A stretch of 64,000 nucleotides of DNA from Locusta migratoria (GCA_026315105.1 CM048755.1:216616333-216680332); one strand, 5' to 3'. Positions 22,071 through 34,134 are shown, counted from the stretch's first letter. A program made the numbers and translations. The notes: generated by a model from the sequence alone, not told the origin.

Positions 22071-22204
22071 TTATTTTCAAACTTTCTCAAGTATAAAGAA
22101 CTTTTAAAACTTATGACTTCTTTATTTTCAAACTCATCTTCTCATAAGTTTTTCATTCTCCTTATCAAGCAAATTCACCTATTAAAGAATTTACTGGATA
22201 CGAA

Positions 22205-22256
22205 GGATGAACGTGGTTGTTCCCCGTCGGAGGTTCGAGTCCTCCATCGGGAATTT

Positions 22257-22287
<31 letters not shown>

Positions 22288-22375
22288 CTTTTGGTTAGTT
22301 TAAGTAGTTTGTAAGCCTAGGGACTGGTAATCACTGTAGTTAAGTCCCATAGCTTTACAGACATTTGAAAGAAGA
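22205..22375 (+). mobile_element. SINE-1B, 5'-truncated, with TG repeat
   Basis: It begins within the head (CGGAGGTTCGAGTCCTCC), then a TG run at about 22259-22287, then the body TTAGTTTAAGTAGTTTGTAA and GTTAAGTCCCATAGC. The head upstream of the B-box is mostly missing. Confidence 0.75.
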
Positions 22376-22824
22376 AAACGTATAAGAAGGGAACACTACA
22401 CCCGAAATACAGATAGAGAATACTTAAGTAGGTTTTGAATGAGTCTATTGCAATAAAAACACGTGACGTATATTACCGTATCCTTTGATTGCAGTAACCT
22501 ATAAGATATTTTTTTACACCCTCAAGCGGCATAGATCTTAGTAACTGATATAAATTTCAAGTTGATACATGTAGTTCTTCTGGTTGAAATTGAGTCTTTA
22601 CAACCTGGCAGACAGATGTATCACAAAATGACCCTTTAAGCGTCCATTTTAACCGAATGAGCTATGGGACCCTAAAGAGAGGAAGCAAATAAGGCAAAAT
22701 GTTTCTGTAAAAATACTATATTTAAATTCAGGCATTTACTTCTAAACAAACTGTGATTTCGTAGATAAGTTTCATAGAATTATGAAAAGTATAAATACTT
22801 TTTACTTCAGTTCTCATCCTCCAG

Positions 22825-23005
22825 GTGAAAGGAAACGAAGGTAACTTGGAACGTAACGTCTCATCGAGGCGAGATTATTCGGTGTGAATGGATAGAAAGC
22901 TAGATCTGGAGAAGTATAGAGAAGATAGGACATTACCCAGCACTAAGCGATTCAGGGTAACCACGTAGAACAGGACTCTGGCTGGATGAACGATCTAATG
23001 TGCTG
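22825..23005 (-). mobile_element. SINE-2 copy, strongly decayed
   Basis: Left-to-right blocks AACGTAACGTCTCATCGAGG and GCGATTCAGGGTAACCACG follow the SINE-2 body in the minus direction (compare 35041-35292). The head at the right end is barely recognisable. Confidence 0.4.
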
Positions 23006-23007
23006 CC

Positions 23008-23092
23008 TCCACATCTACATCCATACTCCGCAATTCACTCAAATGTGCGTGGCGGGGCGTACCTAGTACCACTCACAAAATGTAAATTCAGG
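23008..23092 (-). mobile_element. CR1-group LINE 3' tip
   Basis: ACATCTACATCCATACTCCG followed by GTGCGTGGCGGGGCGTACC is the complement of the tail and last untranslated block of the CR1-group fragment at 10109-10275. Only the extreme 3' end was inserted or kept. Confidence 0.55.
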
Positions 23093-24395
23093 TGTCTAAA
23101 AACTATTCTAGGCTGTCTGGTTATATTAACAACGCTAATATGAAAATACAACAATACTTTAGTTTAATATAATCGTATTTCTTGAACGCTGTCATACTGG
23201 GTTTCTGAAAGGTTTTGTATTAACTTTTGTATTGTTGTAAAATATCTAATAGCGATCAATGACTCAACTTTTACATATACTTTTAAGTAAATGTCGTCAT
23301 AGTTTCCCATTAAACCCCAAATTCACAGAGCACGGTAGCTAAACCACAAAAATCCGTGGAATGGAGTTCACAACGTACATAGAAGGATGATGAATGCGAC
23401 GTTTCATCCTTTGATTTAGGTAATTTTGTGGACGCAACAAGAGCATCCGGCCAGTGAAATAAGTGACAATCCAACAATAAGCGCAGCTTGTCAGGCGTCG
23501 ACGCGGCGGTGAAAGCGGTGGAACAGCAGGAAAGAAAAGAATTTAAAATTCTCTGCATCAGCATTTATACGCCGCGGCATTATTCGCACAATACCTGCCG
23601 CTGTAATTTTTTTCCGTTCTTTCTGTTCCATGCATGGATGGCGCGCGGAAGAAAACGACTACTTGTACGCTTTTACGAGTGCCCTACATTCTCAAACCGC
23701 ATCGCTGTTATTCTTGTGTGATATATGTATATGAGAGATTACTATGCTCTCAGGATCCTCGCTGAAGCTGTTTCTTGTTTTAAAAAATATATATTCATGA
23801 ATTTCACACCTCTCCCACCACCCGTATAGCATTATTACTGGTGCTTTTGCACAATTTTGCAAGAATCAAAAATTTATTAAAATTTTATGGATCGTGTAGC
23901 TCTTCATCAAACTTTTTCAGCCTTTACAATTCATTGTGGTCTAGGATTCGTGAGAAGTGAGCAATGTTCAAGATCGTGTATCTTAACCTCTTGTGTGTAC
24001 TGGGCAACCCCACCCAACAATTATGCTATAGAATGATCTCGGATCTGACTTCATGCTAGGTATAGGAGTCAAGTTTTCAATTATGCTTTGATCGTTTCCA
24101 TCAGTATTAGAAACATATTTTAGAGAAGCAACTTTCGAGCTTCCTTGTTTTTTATCCGCGTATACGTGTCTCTTTATCTGGGTGAAATATAACATTTTTT
24201 CTATGTATTTATGAATATCCTCCAAGAGCATCTGAATTGATTGTTGTATTTTTTAGAGTGTTAGAGATCCTCTTTGAGCCCCTCTTCCTTATCAGCTCTG
24301 CGAGGGACAAAACGTTCAGTTTGCTAATTATACGAAAACAGTATTTTTTTAGACCCAAAATATTCATTCCACTTGTAAATATCATAGAGTAAATC
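23093..24395. other. No gene seen
   Basis: About 1.3 kb with no family recognised. An 84-codon minus frame (23310-23564) overlaps a 77-codon plus frame and shows no motif. Confidence 0.35.
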
Positions 24396-24400
24396 AGCAC

Positions 24401-24547
24401 AGTCTATGGGACTTAACTACGGGGTCATCAGTCCCTAAACCTACGAACTACTTATGAACTAGCTTATACTAAAGACGGCACAAACATCAATGCCCGAGGG
24501 GGGATTCGACTGGCACTCCGCAGACCGCTCGGGCACTGCGGCCGGCT
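24401..24547 (-). mobile_element. SINE-1A with internal deletion
   Basis: Has the 3' body (TTAACTACGGGGTCATCAGT) and the 5' end (CACTGCGGCCGGC), but the middle of the head is deleted. GGGGATTCGA runs straight into CTGGCACTCCGCAGACC. Confidence 0.75.
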
Positions 24548-24626
24548 GTTGATTTGTGACATTGAATGAATGTGCATATACAAATAATAATAGTCATAAT
24601 AATTCCCAAAAAATTTCTCTTATCTC

Positions 24627-24718
24627 CGCCGCGCGGAAGTGATCGTACGCTCTAAGGCGCCTTGCTGCACAGTGCGCGTCAGCTCCCCGTCAGAGGTTCG
24701 AGTCATCCCTCCTCGGGC

Positions 24719-24771
<53 letters not shown>

Positions 24772-24896
24772 TGTGTGTGTGTGTGTGTGTGCTTGTGTGT
24801 GTGTGTTTTGTCCTTTGCATTAGTTAGTTGAAGTAGTTTGTAAGACTATGGACTGCCGACCACTGCAGTTTGTCCCATACTTTTACAAACATTTGA
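24627..24896 (+). mobile_element. SINE-1B with long TG repeat
   Basis: The head has CTCTAAGGCGCCTTGCTGC and B-box AGAGGTTCGAGTCATCC. A TG-rich run follows at about 24720-24805, and then the body TTAGTTAGTTGAAGTAG and CAGTTTGTCCCATAC. The microsatellite makes up about a third of the element. Confidence 0.85.
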
Positions 24897-25014
24897 ATTT
24901 AACTAATTTCCAACCTCTAATTCAAATGTTTTATAGCCACGGAGAGAGAGAGAGAGAGGAGGTGGTAGGAGGTAAATGAGGGAGAGAGGGTAAGACACCG
25001 GAACATTGCAAGTT

Positions 25015-25204
25015 TTAATGTTTGTATAGCTTATGGGACTTAACTACGGGGTCATTAGTCCCTAACCTTACAAACTACTTATGAACTAACTAACACTAAG
25101 GATGGCACAAGTATCCATGCCCGAAGGGGATTAGAACCCCCGACCGTAGTGGCCATGCAGGCCGTGACTGCGCGCCGCAGTCCCCTCGGCCGCCACGGCC
25201 GGCG
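25015..25204 (-). mobile_element. SINE-1A, minus strand, with target duplication
   Basis: Complete copy from TTAATGTTTGTATAGC to CGGCCGCCACGGCCGGC. The 12-bp repeat ACATTGCAAGTT lies at 25003-25014 and 25205-25216. The B-box is changed by one base (GATTAGAACCCC on the plus strand). Confidence 0.92.
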
Positions 25205-25358
25205 ACATTGCAAGTTACTATAAGTTAGTAATGTCAAGGAAATTTCTTTAAATTGGCAGCATGATTTACATTGTACGACAATTTTACACTGTGATATGTG
25301 ACTGAATTGCTATAATTCAATAGTGTTATGCTACAGTTTGCGAAATGGAGGCATAATT

Positions 25359-25690
<332 letters not shown>

Positions 25691-26484
25691 GGCATAATTC
25701 GCATAGGCAATAGAATATGTTTGCTCAATTAAAGTAAAAGAAGTCACGCCATTTAACCTCAAGCAGTCCTACTTCCTATTGCAATCTGCTATAATTTTCC
25801 GATTTCCCGAAAATTGTCAAGACTCAAGTCTAAGATATATATGTTTGATACATTATCTTAATTGCTGAACGAACGTAATACATTAATGTACCGCAGAAGG
25901 CATTTAGCACGGCGTGATATTATAACTACTCCCATATCCCGAGTTAAACAAATACCGCAATGCAACAAAATATATAACAAGATTTTTCTTGAAATATTAG
26001 TGTGTGACACCACTGACTTAATAGACTCGAAAGTCAGGGAACAAAACACAAGATAACAATATATCTACACCTTAAACAATATTTCCCAGTATGGAATAGG
26101 AACGGTAAATAAAACTCACTGCTTTTAAAAATCCAAAGCGGAGAGGCAAGTGTAAACGCGCCGGTGGTGACAGCCACTCTGCAGATAAGCAGCCCCGGGC
26201 TGTTACCCTAGAGGCAGCGCTGGCGCCGCCACCTCTGCCGTATCCAAAGCGGTATACAGGGACCCCACTCCCATGAACCACAGACATTGCCGAGGTGGGG
26301 TGGCTTGCGTGCCTCAACGATACAGATAGCCGTACCGCAGGTGCAACCACAGCGGAGGGGTATCTGTGGAGAGGCCAGACAAACGTGTGGTTCCTGAATA
26401 GGGGCAGCAGCCTTTTCAGTAGTTACAGGGGCAACAGTCTGGATGATTGACTGAGCTGGCTTTGTAACATCAGCTAATGTAGCT

Positions 26485-26990
26485 TTGCCACACAGCTACT
26501 GCAAACGGCTGAAAGCAAGGGGAAACTACAGCCGTTACCTTTCCCGAGGACATGCAGCTCTACTGTATGAACATATGATGATGGCATCCTCTCGGGTAAA
26601 ATATTCCGGAGGTAAAATAGTCCCCCATTCGGATCTCCGGGCGGGGACTACTCAGGAGGATGTGATCATCAGGAAAGACAATACTGGCATTCTACGGGTC
26701 GGAGCGTGGAATGTTAGATCCCTTAATCGCGTAGGAAAATTAGAAAATTTAAAAAGCGAAATGGATAGGTTGAAGTTAGATATAGTGGGCATTAGTGAAG
26801 TTTGGTGGCAGGATGAACAGGATTTCTGGTCAGGTGAGTACAGGATTATAAATACAAAATCAATTGGGGGTATCACAGGAGTAAGACTGATAATGAATAA
26901 GAAAATAGGAATGCGGGTAAACTACTATGTACAGCACAGTGATCGCATTATCATTGTCAAGATGGATACGAATCCAACACCGACAACAGT
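26485..26990 (+). pseudogene. RTE protein of outer element, endonuclease N-terminal part
   Basis: The open frame from 26485 covers the N-terminal segment and the first part of the apurinic-type endonuclease: GAWNVRSLNRVGKLENLK (first metal-binding asparagine in WNVRS), LDIVGISEV, then SIGGITGVRLIMNKKIG and DRIIIVKMDTNPTPTTVV. A downstream start at MMMASSRVKYSGG is also possible. The frame is cut by the inserted antiparallel copy at 26990. Open codons after that point belong to the inner element read backwards and are not real coding sequence. The rest of the protein resumes at 29941. Confidence 0.8.
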
Positions 26991-29936
26991 TGTTGATGTT
27001 ATGGTCTTCAGTCCGGAGACTGGTTTGATGCAGCTCTCCACCCTGCTCTATCCTCAGCAAGCCTTTTCATCTCCTCATAAGAACGGCAACCCACTTCCAC
27101 TTGAATCTGACTACTATATGCGTCTCTTGGTCTCCCTCTGCGATTTTTACCCCACACACTTCCCTCCAATACTACGTTTACGATTCCCCGATGTCTAAGA
27201 ATGTGTCCTACCAAGCGATCCCTTCTTTTAGTCAGGGTATGCCAAAAATTCCTTTTCTCACCAATTCTGTTCAGTACCTCTTCATTAGTTATGCGATCTA
27301 CCCACCTAATCTTCAGCATTCTTCTGTAGCACCACATTTCAAAAGCCTCTATTCTCTTCCTGTCCGCACGGCTTATCGTCCATGTTTCACTCCCGTACAA
27401 GGCAACACTCCACACAACTGCCTTCAGAAAAGACTTCCTTACACTTAAATTAATATTCGATGTTAGCAAATTTCTCTTTTTCAAAAATGCTTTTCTTCCC
27501 ATTGCCATTCTGCATTTTATATCCTCTGTACTGCGACTATCGCACGTTATTTTACTACCCAAGTAACAAAACTCATCTACCACCTTCATTGTTTCGTTAC
27601 CCAATCTAATTTCTTCAGTATCGCCTGATTTTCTAAGACCGCATTCCATTATTTTTGTTTTGCTCTTGTTAATATTCATTTTATACGCTCTCTTCAACAC
27701 GCTGTCCATTCCATTCAACTGCTCTTCCAGGTCCTTTGCTGCCTCTGACAGAATTACAATGTCATCAGCAAAACGCAATGTATTTATTTCTTCCCCCTGA
27801 ACTTTAATCCCTACTCCAAATTTTTCCTTGCTTTCCTTCACCGCCTGCTCGATGCACAAATTGAATAACATCGGAGAAAGGCTACAACCCTGTCTTACTC
27901 CCTTCCCAACTGATGCTTCCCTTTCATGCCCTTCGAGTCTAATAACTGCGGTCTGGCTTTTGTACAAGTTGTAAATAACTCTCCTTTCCCTGTATTTTAC
28001 CCCTGATGACTTCAGAATTTGAAAGAGTGTATTCCAGTCAACATTGTCAAATGCTTTCTCCAAATCTACAAAAGCTAAAAATGTAGGTTTGCCTTTCCTT
28101 AATCTATCTTCTAAGATAAGACGTAAAGTGAGTATTGCCTCCCGGGTTCCTATGTTCCTCCTGAATCCAAACTGATCTTCCCCGAGGTCAGCTTCTACCA
28201 GCTTTTCCATTCTCCTGTAGATAATTCGTGTTAAAATTTTGCAACCATGGCTTATCAAACTGATGGTTCTGTAATTTTCACACCTGTCTGCGCCTGATTT
28301 CTTTGGAATGGGGATTATTACATTTTTCTTAAAGTCTGAGGGCATTTCGCCTGTCTCATACATCCTACACACCAGTTCAAATAGTCTTGTCATGGCTGGC
28401 TCTCCCAGAGACTTTAGTAGCTCTGAGGGTATGTCATCTACTCCTGGGGCCTTGTTCCGACCTAGGTCCTTCAAGGCTCTGTCAAATTCATCTCTCAGTA
28501 TAGTATCTCCTATTTCATCTTGATCTACTTCCTCTTCCCTTCCTACAACATCGTCTCTAAGTTCATTTCCTTTGTAGAGCTGCTCTATGTACTCTTTCCA
28601 CCTTTCAACTTTCCCTTCTTTGTTGAAAACTGGTTTCCCTTCTGAGTTTTTGATATTCGTAGAGTTGCTTTTCTTGTCCCCAAATGTCTCTTTTATTTTT
28701 CTGTAGGCGGTATCTACTTTTCCCCTTGCTATACATTCTTCTACAGATTTGCATTTGGCTTCTAGCCACTCCTGCTTAGCCATTTTGCACTTCCTGTCAA
28801 TCTCATTTTTTAGTCGTCTGTACTCCATTTTGCCTGTTTCATTTACTGCATTTTTATATTTTCTCCTTTCATCAATTAACTGTAATATTTCCTGTGATAT
28901 CCAAGGGTTCTTTGTAGGTCTTACCTTTCTACCTATTTTGTCATCTGCTGCCTCCACTATTTCATCTCTCAATGCTACCCATTCCTCTTCTACTGTTTTA
29001 TTTCCCCCTGTTTCTGTCAATTGTTGCCTAAATCTCCCTCTGAAATTCTCCAGAACTTCACTTTCCTTCAATTTATCTAAGTCCCATCTCCTTATTTTCC
29101 TACCTTTCTGCAGTTTTTTCAGCTTCAGCCTACAGTTCATGACTAACAAGTTATGGTCAGAGTCTATATCTGCCCCTGGGTATGTCCTGCAGTTTATAAC
29201 CTGGTTCCGGTACCTATGTCTTACCATTATAAAATCTATCTGATACCTTCCGGTGTCTCCTGGTCTCTTCCACGTATACAACCTTCTTTTGTGATTCTTA
29301 AACCATGTGTTTGTTACGATTAAATCATGTTCCGTGCAAAATTCTACCAGGCGACTTCCTCTTTCATTCCTCCTGCCCAGTCCATATTCACCTATTATTT
29401 TTCCTTCTCTTCATTTTCCTACTACCGAATTCCAGTCTCCCATCACAATTAAGTTTTCCTCTCCCTTAACTGTCTGAATAATTTCCTTTAGCTCCTCATA
29501 TATTTCTTCGATCTTCTCATCATCGGCAGAGCTAGTTGGCATATAAACCTGTACTACTGTTGTCGGTGTTAGCTTCGTATCTATCTTGACAATGATAATG
29601 CGATCACTGTGCTGCTCATAGTATTTTACCCGCATTCCTATTTTCTTATTCATTATCAGTCCTACTCCTGTGATACCCCCAACTGATTTTGTATTTATAA
29701 TCCTGTACTCACCTGACCAGAAATCCTGTTCATCCTGCCACCTAACTTCACTAATCCCCACTATATCTAACTTCAACCTATCCATTTCCCTTTTTAAATT
29801 TTCTAATTTTCCTACCCGATTAAGGGATCTAACATTCCACGCTCCGATCCGTAGAATGTCAGTATTGTCTTTCCTGATGACAACATCCTCCTGAGTAGTC
29901 CCCGCCCGGAGATCCGAATGGGGGACTATTTTACCT
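26991..29936 (-). mobile_element. Younger RTE-type LINE inserted into the outer copy
   Basis: The minus-strand element has its 3' end at 26991 (tail complement TGTTGATGTTATGG) and its 5' end at about 29936, beginning AGGTAAAATAGTCCCCCATT. Relative to the outer copy it lacks about the first 340 bases, the usual 5' truncation of target-primed insertion. The 11-bp target duplication CCGACAACAGT (26980-26990, 29937-29947) proves insertion rather than inversion. The two or three bases nearest the 5' junction also fit the element, so the boundary has that much uncertainty. Confidence 0.9.
27008..29936 (-). pseudogene. RTE endonuclease/reverse transcriptase, one nonsense codon
   Basis: One frame of about 970 codons runs from the truncated 5' end to the stop at 27008, broken by only one stop that I see. 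This is a TGA near 29410, where the outer copy has GGA in the segment after GDWNS. Endonuclease blocks: GAWNVRSLNRVGKL, LDIVGISEVRWQDEQ, LIVMGDWNS and DIDSDHNLLV. RT blocks, numbered from the M at 29281: NKAPGVDDIPSELL (276-289), FVDLEKAFDN with catalytic D near 406, GVRQGCSLSP (461-470) and FADD (504-507). The C-terminal part has ITNEEVLNRIGEKRNFW and ends SNQSPD. The protein copies its own RNA at a nicked target. This copy would need read-through of the one stop and also lacks its first residues, so it is probably inactive. It is far better kept than the outer copy. Confidence 0.9.
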
Positions 29937-29940
29937 CCGA

Positions 29941-32496
29941 CAACAGTAGTACAGGTTTATATGCCAACTAGCTCTGCCGATGATGAGGAAATCGAAGAAA
30001 TATATGAGGAGCTAAAGGAAATTATTCAGACAATTAAGGGAGAGAAAAACTTAATTGTTATGGGAGACTGGAATTCGGCAGTAGGACAAGGAAGGGAAGG
30101 GAAGATAGTAGGTGAATATGGTCTGGGCAAAAGGAATGAAAGAGGAAGCCGCCTGGTAGAATTTTGCGCAGAACATAATTTAGTTATAACAAACACCTGG
30201 TTCAAGAATCACAAAAGAAGGTTGTATACGTGGAAGAGACCAGGAGACACCGGGAGATACCAGATAGATTTTATAATGGTAAGACATAGATTTCGGAACC
30301 AGGTTTTACAGTGTAAGACATACCCAGGGGCAGATATAGACTCTGACCATAACTTGTTGGTTATGAACTGTAGGCTGAAACTGAAGAAACTACAAAAAGG
30401 TAGGAAAATAAGGAGATGGGACCTGGATAAATTGAAGGAACCTGAGCTTCTTAAGAATTTCAAAGGGAACTTTAAGCAACAATTGACAGAAACAAGGGAA
30501 AATAAAACAGTAGAGGAGGAATGGGTAAAATTGAGAGATGAAATAGTGAGGGTAGCAGAGGACAAAATAGGTAGGAAGACACGACCTACAAAAAAATCCT
30601 TGGATATCACAGGAGATACCACATTTAATTGATGAAAGGTGAAAATATAAAAATGCAGTAAATGAAACAGGCAAAATGGAGTACAGACGACTAAGAAATG
30701 AGAGTGACAGGAAGTGCAAAATGGCTAAGCAGGGGTGGCTAGAAGGCAAATGCAAGGATGTAGAAGAATGTATAAATAGGGGAAAAATAGATACAGCCTA
30801 CAGGAAAATAAAAGAAACATTTGGAGATAAGAAAAACAGCTCTCTGAATATCAAGGACACTGGTGGAAAACCAGTTCTCAGCATAGAAGGGAAAGCTGAA
30901 ACGTGGAAAGAGTATATAGAGGGGCACTACAAAGGAAATGAACTTCGAGACAATATTGTAGGGAGGGAAGAGAATGTAGATGAAGATGAAATAGGTGATA
31001 CTGTACTGAGAGAAGAATTTGACAGAGCCCTGAAAGACCTAAGTCGAAACATGGCCCCTGGAGTAGATGATATTCGCACAGAGCTACTGAAGTCTCTGGG
31101 GGAACCAGCCATGACAAACCTGTTTCATCTGGTGTGTAAGATGTATGAGACAGGCGAAGTACCCACAGACTTTAAGAAAAATGTAATAATCCCCATTTCA
31201 AAGAAAGCAGGTGCAGACAGGTGTGAAAACTACAGAACCATCAGTTTAATAAGTCATGGTTGCAAATTATTAACACGAATTATATACAGAAGGATGGAAA
31301 AGCTGGTAGAAGCCGACCTCGGGGAAGATCAGTTTGGGTTCAGGAGAAATGTAGGAACACGGGAAGCAATACTCACTTTACGGCTTATCCTAGAAGATAG
31401 ATTAAGAAAAGGCATACCTACATTTCTAGCTTTTGTAGATTTGGAGAAGGCTTTTGACAATGTTGATAGGAATAAACTCTTTCAAGTTCTGAAGCAAGCA
31501 GGAGTAAACTATAGGGAGCGTAAGGTTATTTACAACTTGTACAAAAACCAGACAGCGGTTGTCAGAGTTGAAGGGCATGAAAGGGATGCAGTGGTTGGAA
31601 AGGGAGTAAGACAGGGTTGCAGTCTTTCTCCATTGTTATTCAATTTGTACATTGAGCAAGCTATAAAGGAAAGTAAGGACAAATTTGGAGAAGGAATTAA
31701 AGTTCAGGGGGAAGAATTAAAAACATTGCGTTTTGCCGACGACATAGTAATTATGTCAGATACAGCAAAGGACCTGGAAGAGCAATTGAACGGAATGGAC
31801 AGTGTGCTGAAAGAAGCATATAAGATGAACATTAACAAGAGCAAAACTAGGGTAATGGAGTGCAGTGTAAGAAAATCAGGTGATGCTGAAGAAATTAGAT
31901 TGGGAAACAAAGCAATAAAGGAGGTAGATGAGTTTTGTTACTTGGGCAGTAAAATAACAAATGATGGTCGCAATACAGAGGATATAAAATGCAGAATGGC
32001 AATGGGTTGAAAAGCGTTCTTGAAAAAGAGAAATTTGTTAACATCGAATATTGATTTAAACCTAAGGAAGTCCTTTCTGAAGGCATTTGTGTGGAGTGTT
32101 GCCTTGTATGGGAGTGAGACATGGACGATAAACAGTGCGGACAGGAAGAGGATTGAGGCTTTTGAAATATGGTGCTATAGAAGGATGCTGAGGATTAGGT
32201 GGGTGGATCGCGTAACTAATAAGGAGGTACTAAACAGAATTGGGGAGAAAAGGAATTTTTGGCATACCTTGACTAAAAGAAGGGATCGCTTGGTAGGACA
32301 CATTCTTAGACATCGGGGAATCGTAAATTTAGCATTGGAGGGAAGTGTGTGGGGTAAAAATCGAAGAGGAAGACCAAGAGATGGATACAGTAAGCAGATT
32401 CAGAGAGATGTAGGTTGTCATTCTTATGTAGAGATGAAGAGGCTTGCTCAGGATAGGGTATTGTGGAGAGCTGCATCAAACCAGTCTCCGGACTGA
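29941..32496 (+). pseudogene. RTE protein of outer element, remainder (broken)
   Basis: It continues the endonuclease (VYMPTSSADDEEIEEIYE, LIVMGDWNSAVG, DIDSDHNLLV) and carries the whole RT domain (FVDLEKAFDN, GVRQGCSLSPLL, RFADDIVIMS) to the C-terminus SNQSPD. Compared with the inner copy, one extra A in an A7 run at about 30590-30596 shifts the frame after RPTKK. A TGA replaces an arginine codon near 30640. Another TGA follows RMAMG at 32008-32010. The longest intact piece is 444 codons from 30676. These lesions, absent from the inner copy, fit the outer element being older. Confidence 0.87.
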
Positions 32497-32610
32497 AGAC
32501 CACAACAACAACATACAGGGACCGCCGCAGACAGCGTCCAACGCCCTGGCTCCATCGCTCGTTACCGCTGGTAGCCGAAGACTTCCTACTAATGTTAAGT
32601 TAAAAAAAAT

Positions 32611-32788
32611 AGCTTATGGGACTTAACTACGGGGTCATCAGTCCCTAAACTTACAAACTACTTACGAACTAGCTAACACTAAGGACGATACAAATATCCA
32701 TGCCCAAGGGGGGATTCGAACCGCCGACCGTAGTGGCCGTGCTGACCGTAACTGGCGCGCCGTAGTTTCCTCGGCCACCGCGGCCGGC
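32611..32788 (-). mobile_element. SINE-1A, minus strand
   Basis: 3' body AGCTTATGGGACTTAACTAC and GGGGTCATCAGTCCC. Head with B-box complement GATTCGAACCGCCGACCG and 5' end CGGCCACCGCGGCCGGCC. It lies about 100 bases past the RTE 3' end. No clear target duplication. Confidence 0.87.
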
Positions 32789-32902
32789 CCATAGGTTTAC
32801 AATTGTATTATGAACAGTCTGTGACTTGCATTTTAATTATAGCTAGGTAGAGCAAGGACATGAATGACTCTGCCTGCATTTATGCAATAAAATAATTCAA
32901 TG

Positions 32903-33010
32903 ACCACAGCTGAAAATGTATGCTGATATCTGGATTCGAACCCGTGTCTTCCACTTCGGGCCAGCAATCACCTTATCCACTTGACTACCCGAATACGCCT
33001 CCTGTCTACT
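32903..33010 (-). mobile_element. tRNA-like SINE head (degenerate)
   Basis: The minus strand reads GGTAGTCAAGTGGATAAGG (A-box region), then ACACGGGTTCGAATCC (B-box), close in layout to the heads at 4008 and 4436. The body beyond is not assigned. Confidence 0.5.
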
Positions 33011-33363
33011 CCAAATTCCCTCAAGTCGCCCGCTCTGGAGGTAGCGTCGTCAATTTACTCGCCATTCGGATTCCCGCACTGGTTCGAACGATATTATCGT
33101 ATCTGCGGTCAATAAGTCAACAATACGCCGTCGTCGCATCATAATGCATATACAATGCCTCTCTCCTAAAAGTTTTCAGGAGCAATTTCTGTCTGGTGTT
33201 TGCTGGTGTATGTGATTTTGCTTCTATGGTGTATAGCTGGAGTCAGCCAGACAATTACTGCCCATGTCGTATTTCATGGAACGCCCATTGTTTCTCATTA
33301 AAAACAAAAAGTTTTTTTGTAACTTGATTACATAGTGGAGATTGTCCACAGCCCACCGCAAAA

Positions 33364-33498
33364 TTGCAATAAAATAAGAAGTTTCAGCTTGGTGGGCGAT
33401 ATGAAATATTCAGTTTACAAAAGTTTACATATCGTTTCCATTCCTATGATGGATCATCAGTTTTGTAAAAACAAGATTTTTTTTCAGTCAGACATTAA

Positions 33499-33546
<48 letters not shown>

Positions 33547-34134
33547 TGTTACAATTGTATAACAAATTTCAAAGTACATGATGACTCGTGTACATCTACA
33601 TCTACATGGGATACTCTGCAAATCACATTTAAGTGCCTGGCAGAGGGTTCATCGAACCACCGTTATACTATTTTATCTCCCATTCCATTCTCGAATAGCG
33701 CGCGGGAAGAATGAACACCTGAATCTCTCCGTTCGGGCTCTGATTTCTCGTATTTTATTCTGATGATCATTTCTACCTATGTAAGTGAGAGTCAACAATA
33801 TATTTTCGCATTCAGAGGAGAATGTTGGCGATTGTAGTTTCGTAAGCAGCCCACGCCACAGCGATAAGCGTCGTTGTTGTAATGATTCCCATCCCAGATC
33901 TTGTATTATTTCCGTACTTTGCATAATGCATGAGTCATCTGGTATGTAATTTGTTATACGATTGTAACATTCTTTACTTATATAATATTTATGTTGTTTT
34001 AATGTCTGACTGAAGGCACTTGATTTTAAAGCAATGATGATGTTCCATCAAAAGAATGAAATAGATATGTGATTTTTTTGTAAAATCAATATTTCATATT
34101 GCCCACCAAGTTAAAACTTCTTATTTTATTGCAA
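33364..34134. mobile_element. Foldback element with a LINE fragment at its centre
   Basis: Left arm 33364-33590 and right arm 33930-34134 are imperfect inverted copies. Paired blocks: TTGCAATAAAATAAGAAGTT with its complement ending at 34134, CAGTCAGACATTAAAACAA with TTGTTTTAATGTCTGACTG, ACAATTGTATAACAAATT with AATTTGTTATACGATTGT, and GATGACTC with GAGTCATC. The left arm has gained a TA run (33502-33542). The spacer is almost exactly the CR1-group fragment at 33593-33924. Confidence 0.8.
33593..33924 (-). mobile_element. CR1-group LINE 3' fragment
   Basis: Begins with the tail complement ACATCTACATCTACATGGG, then CTGGCAGAGGGTTCATCG. The minus frame 33673-33924 gives EIIQDLGWESLQQRRLSLW and ends FRCSFFPRAIREW. 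The same protein end occurs in the copy at 47500-48830. Confidence 0.85.

Larger units (their letters stand above)
26265..32512 (+). mobile_element. Full-length RTE-type LINE split by an antiparallel copy
   Basis: The plus-strand element starts CCACTCCCATGAACCACAG and ends with the short tail CACAACAACAAC, typical of RTE elements, which have simple-repeat tails rather than poly-A. The 11-bp repeat ATACAGGGACC lies just outside at 26254-26264 and 32513-32523. Element sequence breaks off at 26990 and resumes at about 29941. Between them is a minus-strand copy of the same family, flanked by CCGACAACAGT at 26980-26990 and 29937-29947. Removing the inner copy and one repeat restores a continuous element of about 3.3 kb. 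RTE clade is assigned from the endonuclease-RT layout and tail. Confidence 0.88.

Noticed and set aside
26991..27448. Plus-strand open codons after the outer RTE endonuclease and the 115-codon frame at 27101
   Set aside because: These are the inner RTE copy read on its non-coding strand. The outer protein sequence ends at 26990.
27008..29936. Explanation of the inverted RTE segment as a simple inversion of the outer element
   Set aside because: The segment carries its own 3' tail and repeats regions that the outer element also has, and an 11-bp target duplication flanks it.
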